From Gonium pectorale (taxonomy: Eukaryota > Chlorophyta > Chlorophyceae > Chlamydomonadales > Volvocaceae): DNA of 64,000 nucleotides. The notes under the pieces are model-generated. The model was not told where the DNA came from, ran no database searches, and saw nothing but the letters and a program-made list of their open reading frames with translations. Shown in pieces: positions 48,501-59,576 of the stretch (position 1 is its first letter; each line of letters opens with the position of its first letter). Position numbers and translations under genes: made by a program. The stretch is taken from contig LSYV01000095.1 of the NCBI GenBank assembly GCA_001584585.1, positions 102,118 through 166,117 on the forward strand. The letters run 5' to 3'.

Positions 48501-49948
48501 TGTAGGCTGTGTAGGATTTTGCTGCGACCCGTTTCCCGTACCTTCTTCATTACCCGCCGCCCTCCCTCCTGCGGGCGGGCCCTCCCTCCCGCCCGCAGGT
48601 ACGGCTGGTCAAGGATATCCTGGACGGCAAGGCCTACCCCGCCTGCCCCGTGCTGGGCTTTGGCTGCGTGGACGTGCGCGACGTGGCGGCGGCGCACTGC
48701 CTGGCCATGGCGCACCCCGCGGCGCAGGGCAGGTGCGGTTTGCGGGGCGGGGCCGGGGCACACGGCGCCCGATGCGGGGCGAGCGTTCGGTGGGCTGCCG
48801 GCACCGCCGCAGGGGATGGTGGCGTGCGGGGTGCGGTCGCCGCGCATGTGGCCGTCCCTCGCCCGCGTGCCGTCGCGCTCTGCCCCCCCCCAAAAAAAAC
48901 CGTAAAGTGAGGCAGATTGTGCGGTCGCCGCACGTGCTTGCGCGTTTTCTCCGGCCCCCATGCCCGTCTTCCCTCCCGCTCTTGCCCCCCGGTCCCCCCG
49001 TCCCTGGGAGTTCCAGACACGCGCACACGCGCCTCTCTCTTTCAGCGCACGTGCCCGCAGCATTGCCGGCCTGACGCCGTGCACCCCGGTTACTCCGCTG
49101 CCCCATTTATCGACCTTGGCAACGTCCCTCCAAAAGACAACGCCGCCGCCGCCACAAAAGACTGCCACGAAACGCCGCCCCGCAGGTACGTCACGGTCAG
49201 CCGCTCCATCTACTACTCGGAGATGGCCAAGATCATCGCCGAGGCCTTCCCCAAGTCGGGCGTCAGGCCGCCGCTCTTTGCGGCGCCCAAGGCGCTGCTG
49301 TGGCTGGTGGGCCCCGCGGCGGGGCTGCCCCGTGACATGGTCACGTGAGTCGTCGCCCCGGCAATTGGGTTCCGGGCATCCGGGGGTGGGGTTCCGAGGG
49401 GAGGGTGTCGCCCTTGCTGCTGTCGCGTGTGTCCAAGCAGCCTGCGGTTCAGGAGGCTGAGATGTTAAGTGCCACGAGAGCGTGGAATTTTACATAACAC
49501 CGTCGTCTTTAGGTGTACATCAAACAAACGTTTGGCGGGGCACCGGCTCACGATGCAGCACGGGCCCCTCGGAGAGCACGCGCCCGCTGGGTCCACTCTC
49601 CCCTCCAAATGCTTGGCTGGTGTCGCCCCCTCCGCGGCGGCCTGACCACCCGCTGTTCCGCGCGCCGCGCTGCGTCTGCTGCTGCCGTCCTCGTCGCATA
49701 GGCATTGGTCCTCGCCACATGGATGCATGTTGAACGAGCAGTGGGGAACATGGGCGGGAAGAGTGACGCATCATCCGCCCCCCCCCCCCCACACACACAC
49801 TCGCAGGCACGCGGTGGGCTTCTGCCCGCAGTTCAACAACAGCAAGATCCAGAGGGAGCTCGGCTTCAAGTTCTCTCCGGTGGAGGACGCCGTCAAGGAC
49901 GCCGTGGCGGCCATGGACAAGCTGGGCATTGCAAAGCTCAAGGCATAA
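45506..49948 (+). CDS. Cinnamoyl-CoA/dihydroflavonol reductase-like SDR, paralogue 2
   Basis: Model: join(45506..45599, 45793..45946, 46608..46738, 47439..47553, 48229..48394, 48599..48732, 49186..49344, 49807..49948), 364 residues, all introns GT-AG and in phase. Same family as the gene at 35904: nucleotide loop TGVTGFVA (24-31), then HTVHGTCR; active-site region VVLTSSCAAIYGNP (S142 or S143) and Y176-x3-K180 in LPYYYSKKIAEQRAWELA; and the CVDVRDVAAAHCLAMAHP motif. The last exon, SKIQRELGFKFSPVEDAVKD, is the usual C-terminal helix of these enzymes. The two paralogues share several intron positions (after the loop, before the SDR motif RTPSV, after the CVDVRD exon), so they arose by gene duplication. 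This copy has one more intron, in the segment between the catalytic Ser and Tyr. It is expected to be a cytosolic NADPH-dependent carbonyl reductase; the substrate is unknown. Confidence 0.87.
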
Positions 49949-50032
49949 GGGGATTGAATGGGGCGATCGGCTGTGTGGCCGTAGTGTTCGGTGTCAAGAT
50001 CAACAACATGCTTTCTCGGCCCGAGGTCCGGC

Positions 50033-50037
50033 TGTAA
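50033..50037 (+). terminator. TGTAA poly(A) signal of reductase 2
   Basis: TGTAA lies 85 bases after the stop codon, giving a short 3' UTR. Confidence 0.65.
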
Positions 50038-50965
50038 GCTTGGGACCCGTTGGGCGAGCGGCCGGCGCTGTGTGGGTTGTGATGACTGGCAGTGTTCCTA
50101 TTAGAGAAACGGCTCGAGACATGGAAGGTATGAATTATGTGATCAAGTAAGTTGAGTTTGCTCGCCTTGAACGGCATCCATACGCGTACATACGCCCCCT
50201 GCTTGCAAGGCCTGGGTGTCCAGTTTGCACGTGGGCGGCGGTGCGCCCAGCTCCACTCGTCCATGCTTAGTCCTTGCTAAGTCCGTGCTAAGTCCGTGCA
50301 TGTACATCGCGACCCGCATCATGGTTGCTTCGTTTGCGCTCGTCGTGGCATACCGTATGAGCATGGCCCGTGCGCGCCGCGCAGTGTGTGTCGCGGTGCG
50401 CGGGGCGCTGCACGCATGTCGGAGGCACCGTAACGAAACTCGCACGCTGCACGTGCTCTCATGCTCTGATGCTCGTATCCTTTTTCTATGTGAAGTGCTG
50501 GCGGCATGCATGTACCGTAGTCTTTCTGGGGGCAGGCCTGGCCACGAAGCGGCCGTTGGAACGAGGGCCGAGGCCGATAAAGGACGTAAGACCCCACTCG
50601 CGGGCTGCCACTGCCGGTGTAAATCCTCTCTTATGCATACCATGTAGGAGCGCAGAAGCCCTACCCTGGCCTAACGGCACTGAAGCCGCTGTCGCAGTGC
50701 ATACAGCGTTGGAGTTGGGCCATGCGATGCACCCCGAACAAGGCCCGCTCAAATTTCTGTGCCCCCCCGAAGCGCTGCTTGCTTGGCTGGGGGTTTCCCG
50801 GCTGGGGGAGCCTCACACAACACTGGCAGGGCATGGACGTGACTCTGGTACTCCATATAGAAGAGAACAAGGAGGCTAGCTTGGCCTGACCTGGAGAGGC
50901 CATCAGCTCACGCATGCTGCTACCAGAGAGCTGGGCCTCCTCCCTGCATGGTGTATATGCGGGAC
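50038..50965. other. Unique spacer before the tandem duplication
   Basis: I see no gene or repeat that can be supported here. Short frames on both strands have no splice context or family similarity. Confidence 0.4.
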
Positions 50966-51689
50966 TTGGGCTCCAAAGCCACCGAAACCACGCGCTTGTC
51001 GGAAACACACACTGGCAAAGGACTCAGGGACGCAATAACAGCGCTCACTCCGAGACTCCGTCATCTTCCCACCGAGCGCCTCACCTGCTCGCCTCGCGCG
51101 GGCTGCCTGCCTGGCGCCTGCCGGATGTGCGCGCTCCGCGGTCCAATATGAAAGTGACCCATGGGTCACTGACGCCACTAGGCAGAGACAAGGAGCCCCA
51201 CGAAGTTGCTGCATGGCAGGCCCGTCCGTGTCTCTCAAGCTCGGGGGGTGGGAAAATTTGTGCGGTTGCGTCGCGCTGCGGATCGACCCAGTCCATGCAC
51301 GGCGTGGGCATGTTGTGGTGTCCTGGCGGCTGATGCACCAGCCAGCCCGGATTCATCAACGCCGTGAACACCTACACAGCCACGCAGCTCGGGCACTCAG
51401 GACTCAGCCAAGGATCGGCAAGCGCAGACGCTCAACCGCCTCAACGTCTGGAACGACTGGACCGGGCGGGAATTCATCCTATTTTATGCATACTATGGAT
51501 TCCTCTAATTCGTTCCGTAAGTGGTATTCCTCAAATCAGTGCGCGATGTTTACTAATCAGTGCATTCATTTGCCTGATGTTATTTTATCAGAACATGATG
51601 TTACTTTATCAGCGTGCCGTTTATTATGCGTTCGTACGTGATCTATTAAATACGTGCACCTGTCGAGGATTCCCGTCAGGCGCAGTGAA

Positions 51690-52052
51690 TTCTTGTTTTC
51701 CAGACAGCAGGCGTAGCGTATCGGTCTTCCGGGCAGCAGGCGTAGCGCATTGGTTTCCCGTCAGCAGGCATAGCATATTTGTTTCCCGGAAGCAGGCGTA
51801 GGGTATCGGTTTCCCAGAAGCAGGCTCGCCGGGAAACCGATACGCTGCGCCTGCTTACGGAAAATCAAGACGCTACGCCTGCATCCGGATGATCAAGACG
51901 CTACGCCTGCATCCGGATGATCAAGACGCTACGCCTGCATCCGGATGATCAAGACGCTACGCCTGCATCCGGATGATCAAGACGCTACGCCTGCATCCGG
52001 ATAATCAAGACGCTACGCCTGCATCCGGATAATCAAGACGCTACGCCTGCTA
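51690..52052. repeat. 28-bp minisatellite in both orientations, forming a palindrome
   Basis: Left part (about 51690-51815): four to five diverged units of the type GGCAGCAGGCGTAGCGTATT plus GGTTTCCC. Right part (about 51831-52052): reverse-oriented units, seven with the core GACGCTACGCCTGC and a regular 28-base spacing. At the turning point, 24-base arms (51792-51815 and 51831-51854) pair with two mismatches around a 15-base loop. The array ends about 440 bases before the start codon of the copy-A gene. Confidence 0.9.
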
Positions 52053-53180
52053 CCCCGGAAGGCGTCGGCACCGATCTAGCAGCGACTGCGGGCAGCTCAG
52101 GGGCGAACCCCTGTGTGTGCCGGGCCTTTTCTTTTTGGGCCGAGTTGCGCAGTCCTTTGGGCTGCTGGTAAGGAGCTACGGGGCAGCCTAAGGAAAGGCC
52201 TTGCGCATGGCCCTTAGCCAGCCAGCCCGAAGCTCCAAGGGCCTGAGCTCAAGGCGAAGCAGCCCAAGCGCTTTGTACTGTGTTTCAGGGCAAGCCTCGG
52301 ATGCGCCGGATGCCGTAGATAGGGCCTTGCCGCCCCGATACATCTAAAGGTTCGACCCTGCCTTTCGGCTCCTGCGCATTAAACAGCAAGCCACATTTCA
52401 TCGCCTAGGGCCGACGCCTGTTTTCAACACCTAAGTTAACTAGTGCGCCTACAACCGCTCGCTCGCCAGTCCACATACGACCAGACGAGCCATGGACAAT
52501 GACTGGGACGAGGAAGGCTTTGACAAGCCCAGCACGCCGCGCCCGCTGCCTTTGCGATCAAGAACCAGCCTAGGCCGCCGGCTGAAGCGGATCGCCGAGA
52601 TCTTTGGCAGTAACTTTGGGGTCCTCAGCGCGAGGATTTTCCTAAACGAAGTTGACCGCAAGGTCAGGGAAGGCCGCCCCTACCAAGGGGCACATTACGA
52701 GAGGCCCAGCGCAGCCTTCATGGCGGAGCTCGAGGACATCTACGTCCGAGAGATGCTGCGAGACAGCGACGACGAGGAGGAGGGCGATGGCGAGGGCAAG
52801 GGCAAGGGCAAGGGTGAGGACGAGGACGAGGACAAGGACGAGGAGAGGCGAGAGGGACGAGGAGGGGGACGACGACAGCAATGGTGGCGGGTCGCGTGAA
52901 GACGAGGAGGGCGAGGGCGAGGACGACGGGACTGAGGAGGAGCAGGTGATGGAGAAGGTAGGCCACGCGGTGTACCGAAGGTCTCTCTCCCCCTGCCCAC
53001 CAGGCCCCACTGTGCCGTGCCTCTTCACAAACAAGTAGGGGAAAAGCTTCCTTGAAGCTTGGAAAAGGGCGGAGCCCCGTGAGACCGTACCGGGGATTTA
53101 GGTCATGAAGGGTGGAGCGTGTATGTGTACCGTAGCGGATGCATGGGCAGGGGCAACCGGTATAGACCCGCACCCGCACA

Positions 53181-53320
53181 TACCCGCCCTACGGGTGTGT
53201 ATGTCCGTAGAGGCTGCCTTCCCCGTTTCTGGTTCTCTTTTCACGGGGTAGGGGAGCGAGAAAGAGAGCCACAACCGTGTCAAAAAGGAGAAATCTGCAG
53301 AGAAATAGGGAGCCCGCCCG
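53181..53320. mobile_element. Dispersed element family, inverted pair in copy A
   Basis: A forward block (53181-53242: CCTACGGGTGTGTATGTCCG, AGGCTGCCTTCCCCGTTTC) is followed by a reverse-oriented end block (53279-53320: GGAGAAATCTGCAGAG, AGGGAGCCCGCC). Together they form an imperfect inverted repeat. The pair lies at the left side of the large intron insertion that copy B lacks. Confidence 0.5.
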
Positions 53321-53636
53321 AACGCGTCAACGCGTCATGAACCCCAGTGCTTGTTCGCAAACGGGCACCAACGTTCGTTAGAGAAAGCCCGCTTGGCTTG
53401 TGCGGGTTTAGTCGGAACCGTGCCGGGTCCATGAGTTGACATGGTTGCGAGAATTGTGAGCGCCAGCAAGCAACTCAGAGACCGGGCACATAGCAGCTGT
53501 ATGTGCATATCTCACGGTATAATCGTGGCTTTTTCCCGGCGCAGTTGGTGTTGTTTGGGTGGGGCAGCTTTCCAATGCTGACCAGCCAAAGGACGCGTTG
53601 ACCATCGCCAAATGCTAACCAACGGCTATGGAATTC

Positions 53637-54227
53637 NNNNNNNNNNNNNNNNNNNNNNNNNNNNNNNNNNNNNNNNNNNNNNNNNNNNNNNNNNNNNNNN
53701 NNNNNNNNNNNNNNNNNNNNNNNNNNNNNNNNNNNNNNNNNNNNNNNNNNNNNNNNNNNNNNNNNNNNNNNNNNNNNNNNNNNNNNNNNNNNNNNNNNNN
53801 NNNNNNNNNNNNNNNNNNNNNNNNNNNNNNNNNNNNNNNNNNNNNNNNNNNNNNNNNNNNNNNNNNNNNNNNNNNNNNNNNNNNNNNNNNNNNNNNNNNN
53901 NNNNNNNNNNNNNNNNNNNNNNNNNNNNNNNNNNNNNNNNNNNNNNNNNNNNNNNNNNNNNNNNNNNNNNNNNNNNNNNNNNNNNNNNNNNNNNNNNNNN
54001 NNNNNNNNNNNNNNNNNNNNNNNNNNNNNNNNNNNNNNNNNNNNNNNNNNNNNNNNNNNNNNNNNNNNNNNNNNNNNNNNNNNNNNNNNNNNNNNNNNNN
54101 NNNNNNNNNNNNNNNNNNNNNNNNNNNNNNNNNNNNNNNNNNNNNNNNNNNNNNNNNNNNNNNNNNNNNNNNNNNNNNNNNNNNNNNNNNNNNNNNNNNN
54201 NNNNNNNNNNNNNNNNNNNNNNNNNNN
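53637..54227. other. Assembly gap (591 N)
   Basis: An unbroken run of N lies inside the first intron of the copy-A gene. Reading frames across it are meaningless. Confidence 0.99.
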
Positions 54228-54838
54228 GGGGGGGCTCCGGGAGTCACCTGTCAGTGCAGCCATCTGCCCTGTCCGTCGGTCCGTCCGTCAGTGCAAAGCC
54301 AGTCGGCCTTCACCCCTTGCACAGCAGCTGCAAATAGATAAATTTAATGCATTTGTTGAGTCTTTGTGCATTGGTGCCGGGGCGGAGCCGGGAACACTTG
54401 ACCTCGCACTAGCATAGGATAACCATCCAGCAGACTTTCCGACGTTGAGTCCCCTTGCCCCATTTCGCGGCAATTTATGCCTGTTAATAATGAAATATCT
54501 GTGAAGCACTCAGTCGCCTTTGTGTATCCACGCTGCAGGTCAACATTGAATCCGCCGCAATCCCCTTGCCAGCCATCCTAACCCCTCTACGAGACCTTGC
54601 TACTTGCAATATAACAAATTGGGCATGACCTTGGGTGAGGGCACTGAACGCGTCTTGGTTGCTTCCGGGACTGGGCCACAAAGGCATGGCGGGGCCGTGT
54701 GGGGAAGCTGCGAGCGAGGGCGCTCAATGCCGGGTTAATCAGCTTGCCGAGGATCAGCAGGGATTATCAGGGCACCGCCATGTCCCTTGTTTGCTTGGGT
54801 ACGACGCCCCATCCAGACAAGGGGGCTACCACGCAGGG

Positions 54839-54981
54839 GGCGGGACGAACGTCACATGCCTTGAGTTGTACAATGTTGTACCCGCCCGCCGTACTAAAGA
54901 CGTCGCGCCGCCTTCGGGTGTGTGTGACCATAGATGTGGGCTACCTTTGTCTCTGCAGATTCAGGCAGATTTCTCTTTTTT
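54839..54981 (+). mobile_element. Dispersed element family, second copy in repeat A
   Basis: The words GCGGGACGAACGTCACATG, TTGTACCCGCCCGCC, ACGTCGCGCCG, CTTCGGGTGTGTGTGACC and CAGATTTCTCTTTTT run in the same order as in the reverse complement of 62577-62705. It lies in an interval (about 54632-55100) absent from copy B, so it was probably inserted after the duplication. Confidence 0.6.
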
Positions 54982-55964
54982 TGCAGCCCCAGTGTGCAGC
55001 TCTACACTGTACACTCGACTACATTCCAATTATGCTCGTGTGTTTGCGCAGGGGGGGGGGGGGCTGGTGCCTACCCTCGCCGGCAGCCTATGCACGCCAC
55101 TCCTGCTGCTGTTCCCGCGGCCATGCATGGCAAATAATGTTGTACGGAGTATGTATACGGAGGGTACGGAGGGCACGGACCAAGCCTTTTTAGCCCTTTG
55201 AAAAGCGGGTTTTCACTCACGCACCTCTTCTATCTTCCATCCGGCTTTGTTTTGGGATTCGTTCGTTCAGGCCGGAACCCAAAGTAGGTATCGTATTTCC
55301 CCCGAGTACGTTACCAAGCCCTCAATTGGAACTGCTGGCTGGAAAGCCAGAACCTGGATGGGCAGCCTTGTAGAAGCGCTGAGCAACTCTCATCCCATCC
55401 CTGCCCGTGTAACCCACGCAGCGCTCCTCCACCGCCACCGGACCGGAAGCTGTGGGGGTGGCAGCACACGTTGCCCCCGCCATGGCCGCTGATAAGCCCA
55501 GCGGCCAGCAGCAGGCGGCTGCTGCCAGGCCGGATCGGATCCGCCCGGGAGGCCAGGCCAGCCCCAGTGGCGGGAGGGACAGCGCTGGTGGCAACAAGGG
55601 AGGAACGAAGCAGGGAAAGCAGGTGAGGTACATGGAGGGGGGCTGCAGCTTGCTGCCTAGGCACGTGTTAGGGCTAGGGCTACCTTCGCCAAATGTGCTT
55701 GCGTGGGTTTTAATTTCTGTGGAACGGTTACAGGCGGAGAGGCGAGGAAGGGCGCAGATAGACAACGGGAGGGGGCGGGGCACATGCCAGCACGTCATCA
55801 GCCTGAACAACCACTATGGCTGTAGCGAGGGGCGTGTGCCCGCTACAGATAATAGCAAGTTCCGGTGCCGGCCCAGCATCTCGAGAGGCCTTTTGGCACC
55901 GCTGTTACAATGGCATGCAGCAGCAGCGTGCACGCACATCGGGCTTAAAGCTTGTCTCGGCTGC

Positions 55965-56075
55965 CGTCTCCCTCGCCCGCCTTGCCCTGTACTCGCTCGG
56001 CGCCCTACTGGAAACACCACCCCCCGGGTGTGTATGGTATGACCGTAGAGCGAGGTTGCCTTCCCTGTTCCCTGT
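55965..56075 (+). mobile_element. Dispersed element family, third copy in repeat A
   Basis: The block CCCTACTGGAAACACCACC, GTGTGTATGG, ATGACCGTAGAG, TTGCCTTCCCTGTTCC lies in the second intron of the copy-A gene. It is most similar to the copy at 34580. Confidence 0.5.
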
Positions 56076-58035
56076 CCTTCCTTCCCTGGCCCCTGCTGTT
56101 CCCTGTTCCGTTTCTGTTTCCTTACTTTTTCAATAGTGGCTCATCTAGGGCTAATTGGGCTGCTTGGGCTACTTGCGCACGGATGGGTTATGACTGTCTT
56201 CATTCGCTGGGCCGCATATTGGGCATACAATGATTCATACACGGCACTTGATCATACCGCTCCCATGGCCAACGCAACCCTCCCATCCAGCACCGCGCCC
56301 CGCTGCTCCCCTCCCACCATTCCACCCCCCTGACTGTGCGCCCTGGCAGGCCGGACGGGAGGGCGAGCCCAGTGCCAAGCGGCACCACGCCATCGGCTGA
56401 GAGGGCGCAGAGTGCGCCTACGCCTCCACCCTGCTGTCATTTCTGTCTCCAGGCGTGACGTACGTATCACCCCTCAGTATGCGTGGTGGGATTGAGGGCA
56501 GCACGACACGGGGGCAGTGTACGTAAGTCAAGGGGCAGCCCCACGCAACCACAGACGGCAAGGGAAGAATGGCTATCTACAAATGCGAGGCTCTGCACAG
56601 TTGGTACGCTTACTGCTGGTTAGATAGCCCAGCCAAGCACTAATGAGCCGGGTACCGGTACTAGCACGGGCCTGAGTAGGTTTCTGTTTGGGCAGTTGGA
56701 TAGCTCCTAGTGTTGATGGTTCGAACTGTTTGTTCTGCATAAAGATAGTCCGCCAAGCTTGGCGTGAGCAGAGTCTGGGGGGACCAGTGTATGGATAGAG
56801 CGGTGTGGCCCGAGGCAACTAGGCTGGTGCCTAGTAGCAGGTGATGAGGTCAATTGGATGTGGGTCCAGCCCGGCGAATTCCCCAGACATGCAGCTGTCA
56901 TGGTGCTAGGGCCCGCTGGAGGGTCTGGGCGAAAGATGCGGTTGTCGGCCACATGATTCTTGGATTCACTTGTGTGGCAAGAGTATGCATGTAGCACAAC
57001 CTGAGAATCTAGGTCGTGCGGGATGGGTTGACCGATTGCTCGCTACGCTTGCCGCTCAACTAACGTGGCACCGTCGAATCGGCGTGTAACGGCAAGCTTG
57101 CACGGCTTCAGTCCCACCCAGGCTGCTGCTCCTCCGTCAGCGCGGATAGCTAATAAACGTGTAGCTCCAGGGTGGGCACACAAGCCTATCCAGGCCGGAC
57201 GGACCGTGTCTGGCAGCACGCACCCATCAGGCCCATGAGTCTATCTTGACGATGCGGGGGTGGGTTCGTTACGGTAGTGAACCTGCCTATCTTCCTTCGC
57301 CAGATATAGGCAGGGCCCTTTTAGACCATGACGTGCGGACCTCATCGTGGTGAAGCTCCCGGAAGGCATACATAGCCTTAGTAGGGGCACCTGCTCAGAA
57401 GTTGGGGCCTGCCCACTTTTCAATGGGTCTTGCGTGCCGCCGGTTCGTCTGGCCAACCAAAATCCAGTACGAGAAGATGAGCAGTTGATCACCCTGTGAG
57501 TCACCCGCTGGGTTTCGCGTGCACGCGCGTGGGGCAGCCTACAGGGATAGATGGCCAGCGGGATGGGATGCAGGCGGCATACATATACGCAGGGCCCAAC
57601 CGTACATATATACGGATAATTGTTCCGTCCGGGACCAACAATGTAGGGAACGGCCTCTGCGGAGAGGTGGTTGCAGATGTGTGTAGCTGGAGGTAGCTGA
57701 TCACACTACCTGCCGTACACGCTCTAGGTAGCAACACGAGCGGCCGTACATGACATCATCGGAAGCCCCGCATCTCAACTGTACATTGCGGATTTGCGGG
57801 TGTGGAGCGCAACACAAGGATGATCAGAACCCGCATCTGGCACTTAGCTCACATGGCGTCAACTAACACACCTCTTGCGTATTGCCACACCCCACCGGCA
57901 GACTGGCCGTCCGGGCTGGTCCGCCACTTGTGCGCAGTGCCACACGCATGTACACTATGAGCCCCGGCTCGTCATCTATCGGCGGCAGCAGCCAGGCCTC
58001 GCTGCTGCTGCTGCCTCTCCACGGTGCCGCTGTTC

Positions 58036-58610
58036 AGCCAGCTTCCTCTATTTCGACACAGCGGGGCTGCAGCTGCACCCGGCCGCTTGGCGCCCCTGCC
58101 TCACTCGGATCGAGCTGAAACGCGAGCGGTCGGGCGGTTCAGTCGCGGCACGTCCGGGTCCTCCAAAGGCCTCCCCCGCTGCGGCGGCCAAGATTATGGC
58201 GGCCGCTCAGCGCAGCCACCCCAGACGGAGCGTCCACACGCACGCTGTCCACAGCAGCCCTCCCGTGCACCTCCCGCTGCGCGTTTGTCCAGCCGCGTTC
58301 AACCCCACCGACCCGCCTCACGTTGTCCTACCTTCCAAGGCCCGGAGACCACGGCACACAGCACATACCCCGGCAAGATCTCCCGGCAACATCTGCAGCC
58401 ACCTCCAGCCCGCCGCCCTGGCCACCCGCCCGAAAAGGGCGCTCCGTGGAGCACAAAGCAACACCACAAGCCCGACGCAGGGAACCACCCGCCGGCCTTC
58501 ACTTTACGTCCGTGCCTTGTAGCTGTACTGGTTGAGGTGTACACATACACACACACGTCACCCGGGCTTGTATTAATTGCCCGTTACCCCGCAGGATGGG
58601 GCCCTGGGGT
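58036..58610. other. Unique spacer between the two repeat copies
   Basis: This proline-rich frame-open stretch (about 57880-58520 is open in one plus frame) has no family resemblance and no splice support. I see no reliable gene. It separates copy A from copy B. Confidence 0.4.
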
Positions 58611-59112
58611 GGGACTTGGCTCCAAAGCCACCGAAACCACACGCTTGTCCGAAACACACGCTGGCACACGACTCATGGACGCGACTCATGGACGCGACTC
58701 GAGGACGCAATAACAGCGGTCACTCCGTCATCATTTCACCGAGCGCCTCACATGCTCGCCTCGTGCAGGCTGCCTGCCTGGCGCCTGCTGGATGCGCGGA
58801 CAGGCGCCGCTCCGCGGTCCAATACGAAAGTGACCCATGGGTCACTGACGCCATTAGGCTCAGACAAGGAGCCCCGCGAAGTTGCTGCATGGCAGGCCCG
58901 TGGACCTCAATCCCAGGATGTGGGAGTATTTGGGCGGTTGCGTCGCGGTGCGGGTCGATCCAGCCCATGCACGGAGTGGGTGGCACGTAGCAGGCTGCGT
59001 GCTGTCCAGCTAACCAGTACGTAATGTTTATTCGGCCATGCATGATGTTAATAAAACGTTACGTAAATGTCTATGAACTACGTGTACATGTTAAGGCGCA
59101 GCGTTCAGTTTC

Positions 59113-59201
59113 CCGCCCGTCAGGCGTAGTGAATTGTATTCACGGCAGCAGGTGTAGTGCATTGTTTTCCGGCAGCAGGCGTAGCGTATTGGTTTCCCAG
59201 A
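59113..59201 (+). repeat. 28-bp minisatellite remnant in copy B
   Basis: Three diverged units (GTCAGGCGTAGTGAATTG, GGCAGCAGGTGTAGTGCATT, GGCAGCAGGCGTAGCGTATT) lie in one orientation only. They sit at the same place relative to the gene as the large array of copy A. Confidence 0.8.
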
Positions 59202-59576
59202 AAGCCTAGCACCGACTGCGGGCAGCTCAGGCCTCAGGGGGACATCCCTGTGTGTGCCGTGCTGCTTAGACCATTGAAGCTCGGGGCTGCTGGTAAGGAG
59301 CTACGGGGCAGCCTGAGAGAAAGCCGCCGTGCGCATGGCCCTTAGCCAGGCAGCCCAACCGCTTTTGTATAGGGTTTCGGGGCAAGCCGCCGGATGCCGG
59401 AGAGAGGGCCTTGCCGCCCCGATATAAAGGTTCGACCCAGCCTTTAAGTTCCCTCTGCGCAGTCAACGGCAAGCCGCATTTTAGCGCGTAGGGCCGACAC
59501 GCACCTGTTTTCGACCTGAAATAAAGTAGTGCGCCTAACGCACTTGCTCGCAAGTCCAACTACGAGCAGAAGAGCC

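Larger units (their letters stand above)
52492..56400 (+). pseudogene. Unknown acidic protein, copy A (frameshifted in exon 1)
   Basis: By comparison with the copy-B gene the exons are 52492..52957, 55422..55622 and 56350..56400. Exon 1 is 466 bases against 465 in copy B. Its frame, MDNDWDEEGFDKPSTPRPLP onward, runs into a stop at 52897 after drifting from acidic into Arg/Gly-rich residues (REGRGGGRRQQWW). The next frame continues with the expected acidic end (EDEEGEGEDDGTEEEQVMEK) up to the same GT donor. A net one-base difference within about 52845-52860 explains this. Exon 2 (67 codons, STATGPEAVGVAAHVAPAMA) and exon 3 (17 codons, ending in TGA) stay in frame. The first intron is 2.46 kb, contains the 591-base N gap and two insertions. 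It may be a decayed duplicate, a sequencing error, or a shorter protein with another end. No known domain. Confidence 0.55.
50966..58035 (+). repeat. Tandem segmental repeat, left copy (A)
   Basis: This segment is homologous along most of its length to 58611-63150. Anchor pairs in order: 50966/58611 (GGCTCCAAAGCCACCGAAAC), 51150/58830 (AAGTGACCCATGGGTCACTG), 52085/59212 (GACTGCGGGCAGCTCAGG), 52492/59577 (gene start), 55422/60570 (exon 2), 56350/61218 (exon 3), 57541/62521 (ACAGGGATAG), 57982/63097 (GGCGGCAGCAGCCAGGCCTC). Copy A is about 2.5 kb longer, mainly because of insertions in the gene's first intron (about 53040-54560, including a sequence gap, and 54632-55100) and a larger minisatellite. 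The copies are visibly diverged, so the duplication is not recent. Confidence 0.85.

Noticed and set aside
47861..49168. 435-codon minus-strand open frame
   Set aside because: It overlaps reductase 2 exons 5 and 6 antisense, with no motif. The plus-strand exons are conserved and explain the sequence.
51862..52052. Regular 28-bp repeats resembling a CRISPR array
   Set aside because: The whole 28-base period is repeated, with no variable spacers, and the genome is eukaryotic. It is a minisatellite related to reverse-oriented units next to it.
52345..52356. GGTTCGACCC word resembling a tRNA-type B box (also near 59428)
   Set aside because: No matching A box, no cloverleaf can be drawn and no terminator follows. 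It lies in the 5' flank of the duplicated gene.
53475..54341. Open frames of 210-262 codons around 53.6-54.2 kb
   Set aside because: They consist almost entirely of the 591-base N gap.
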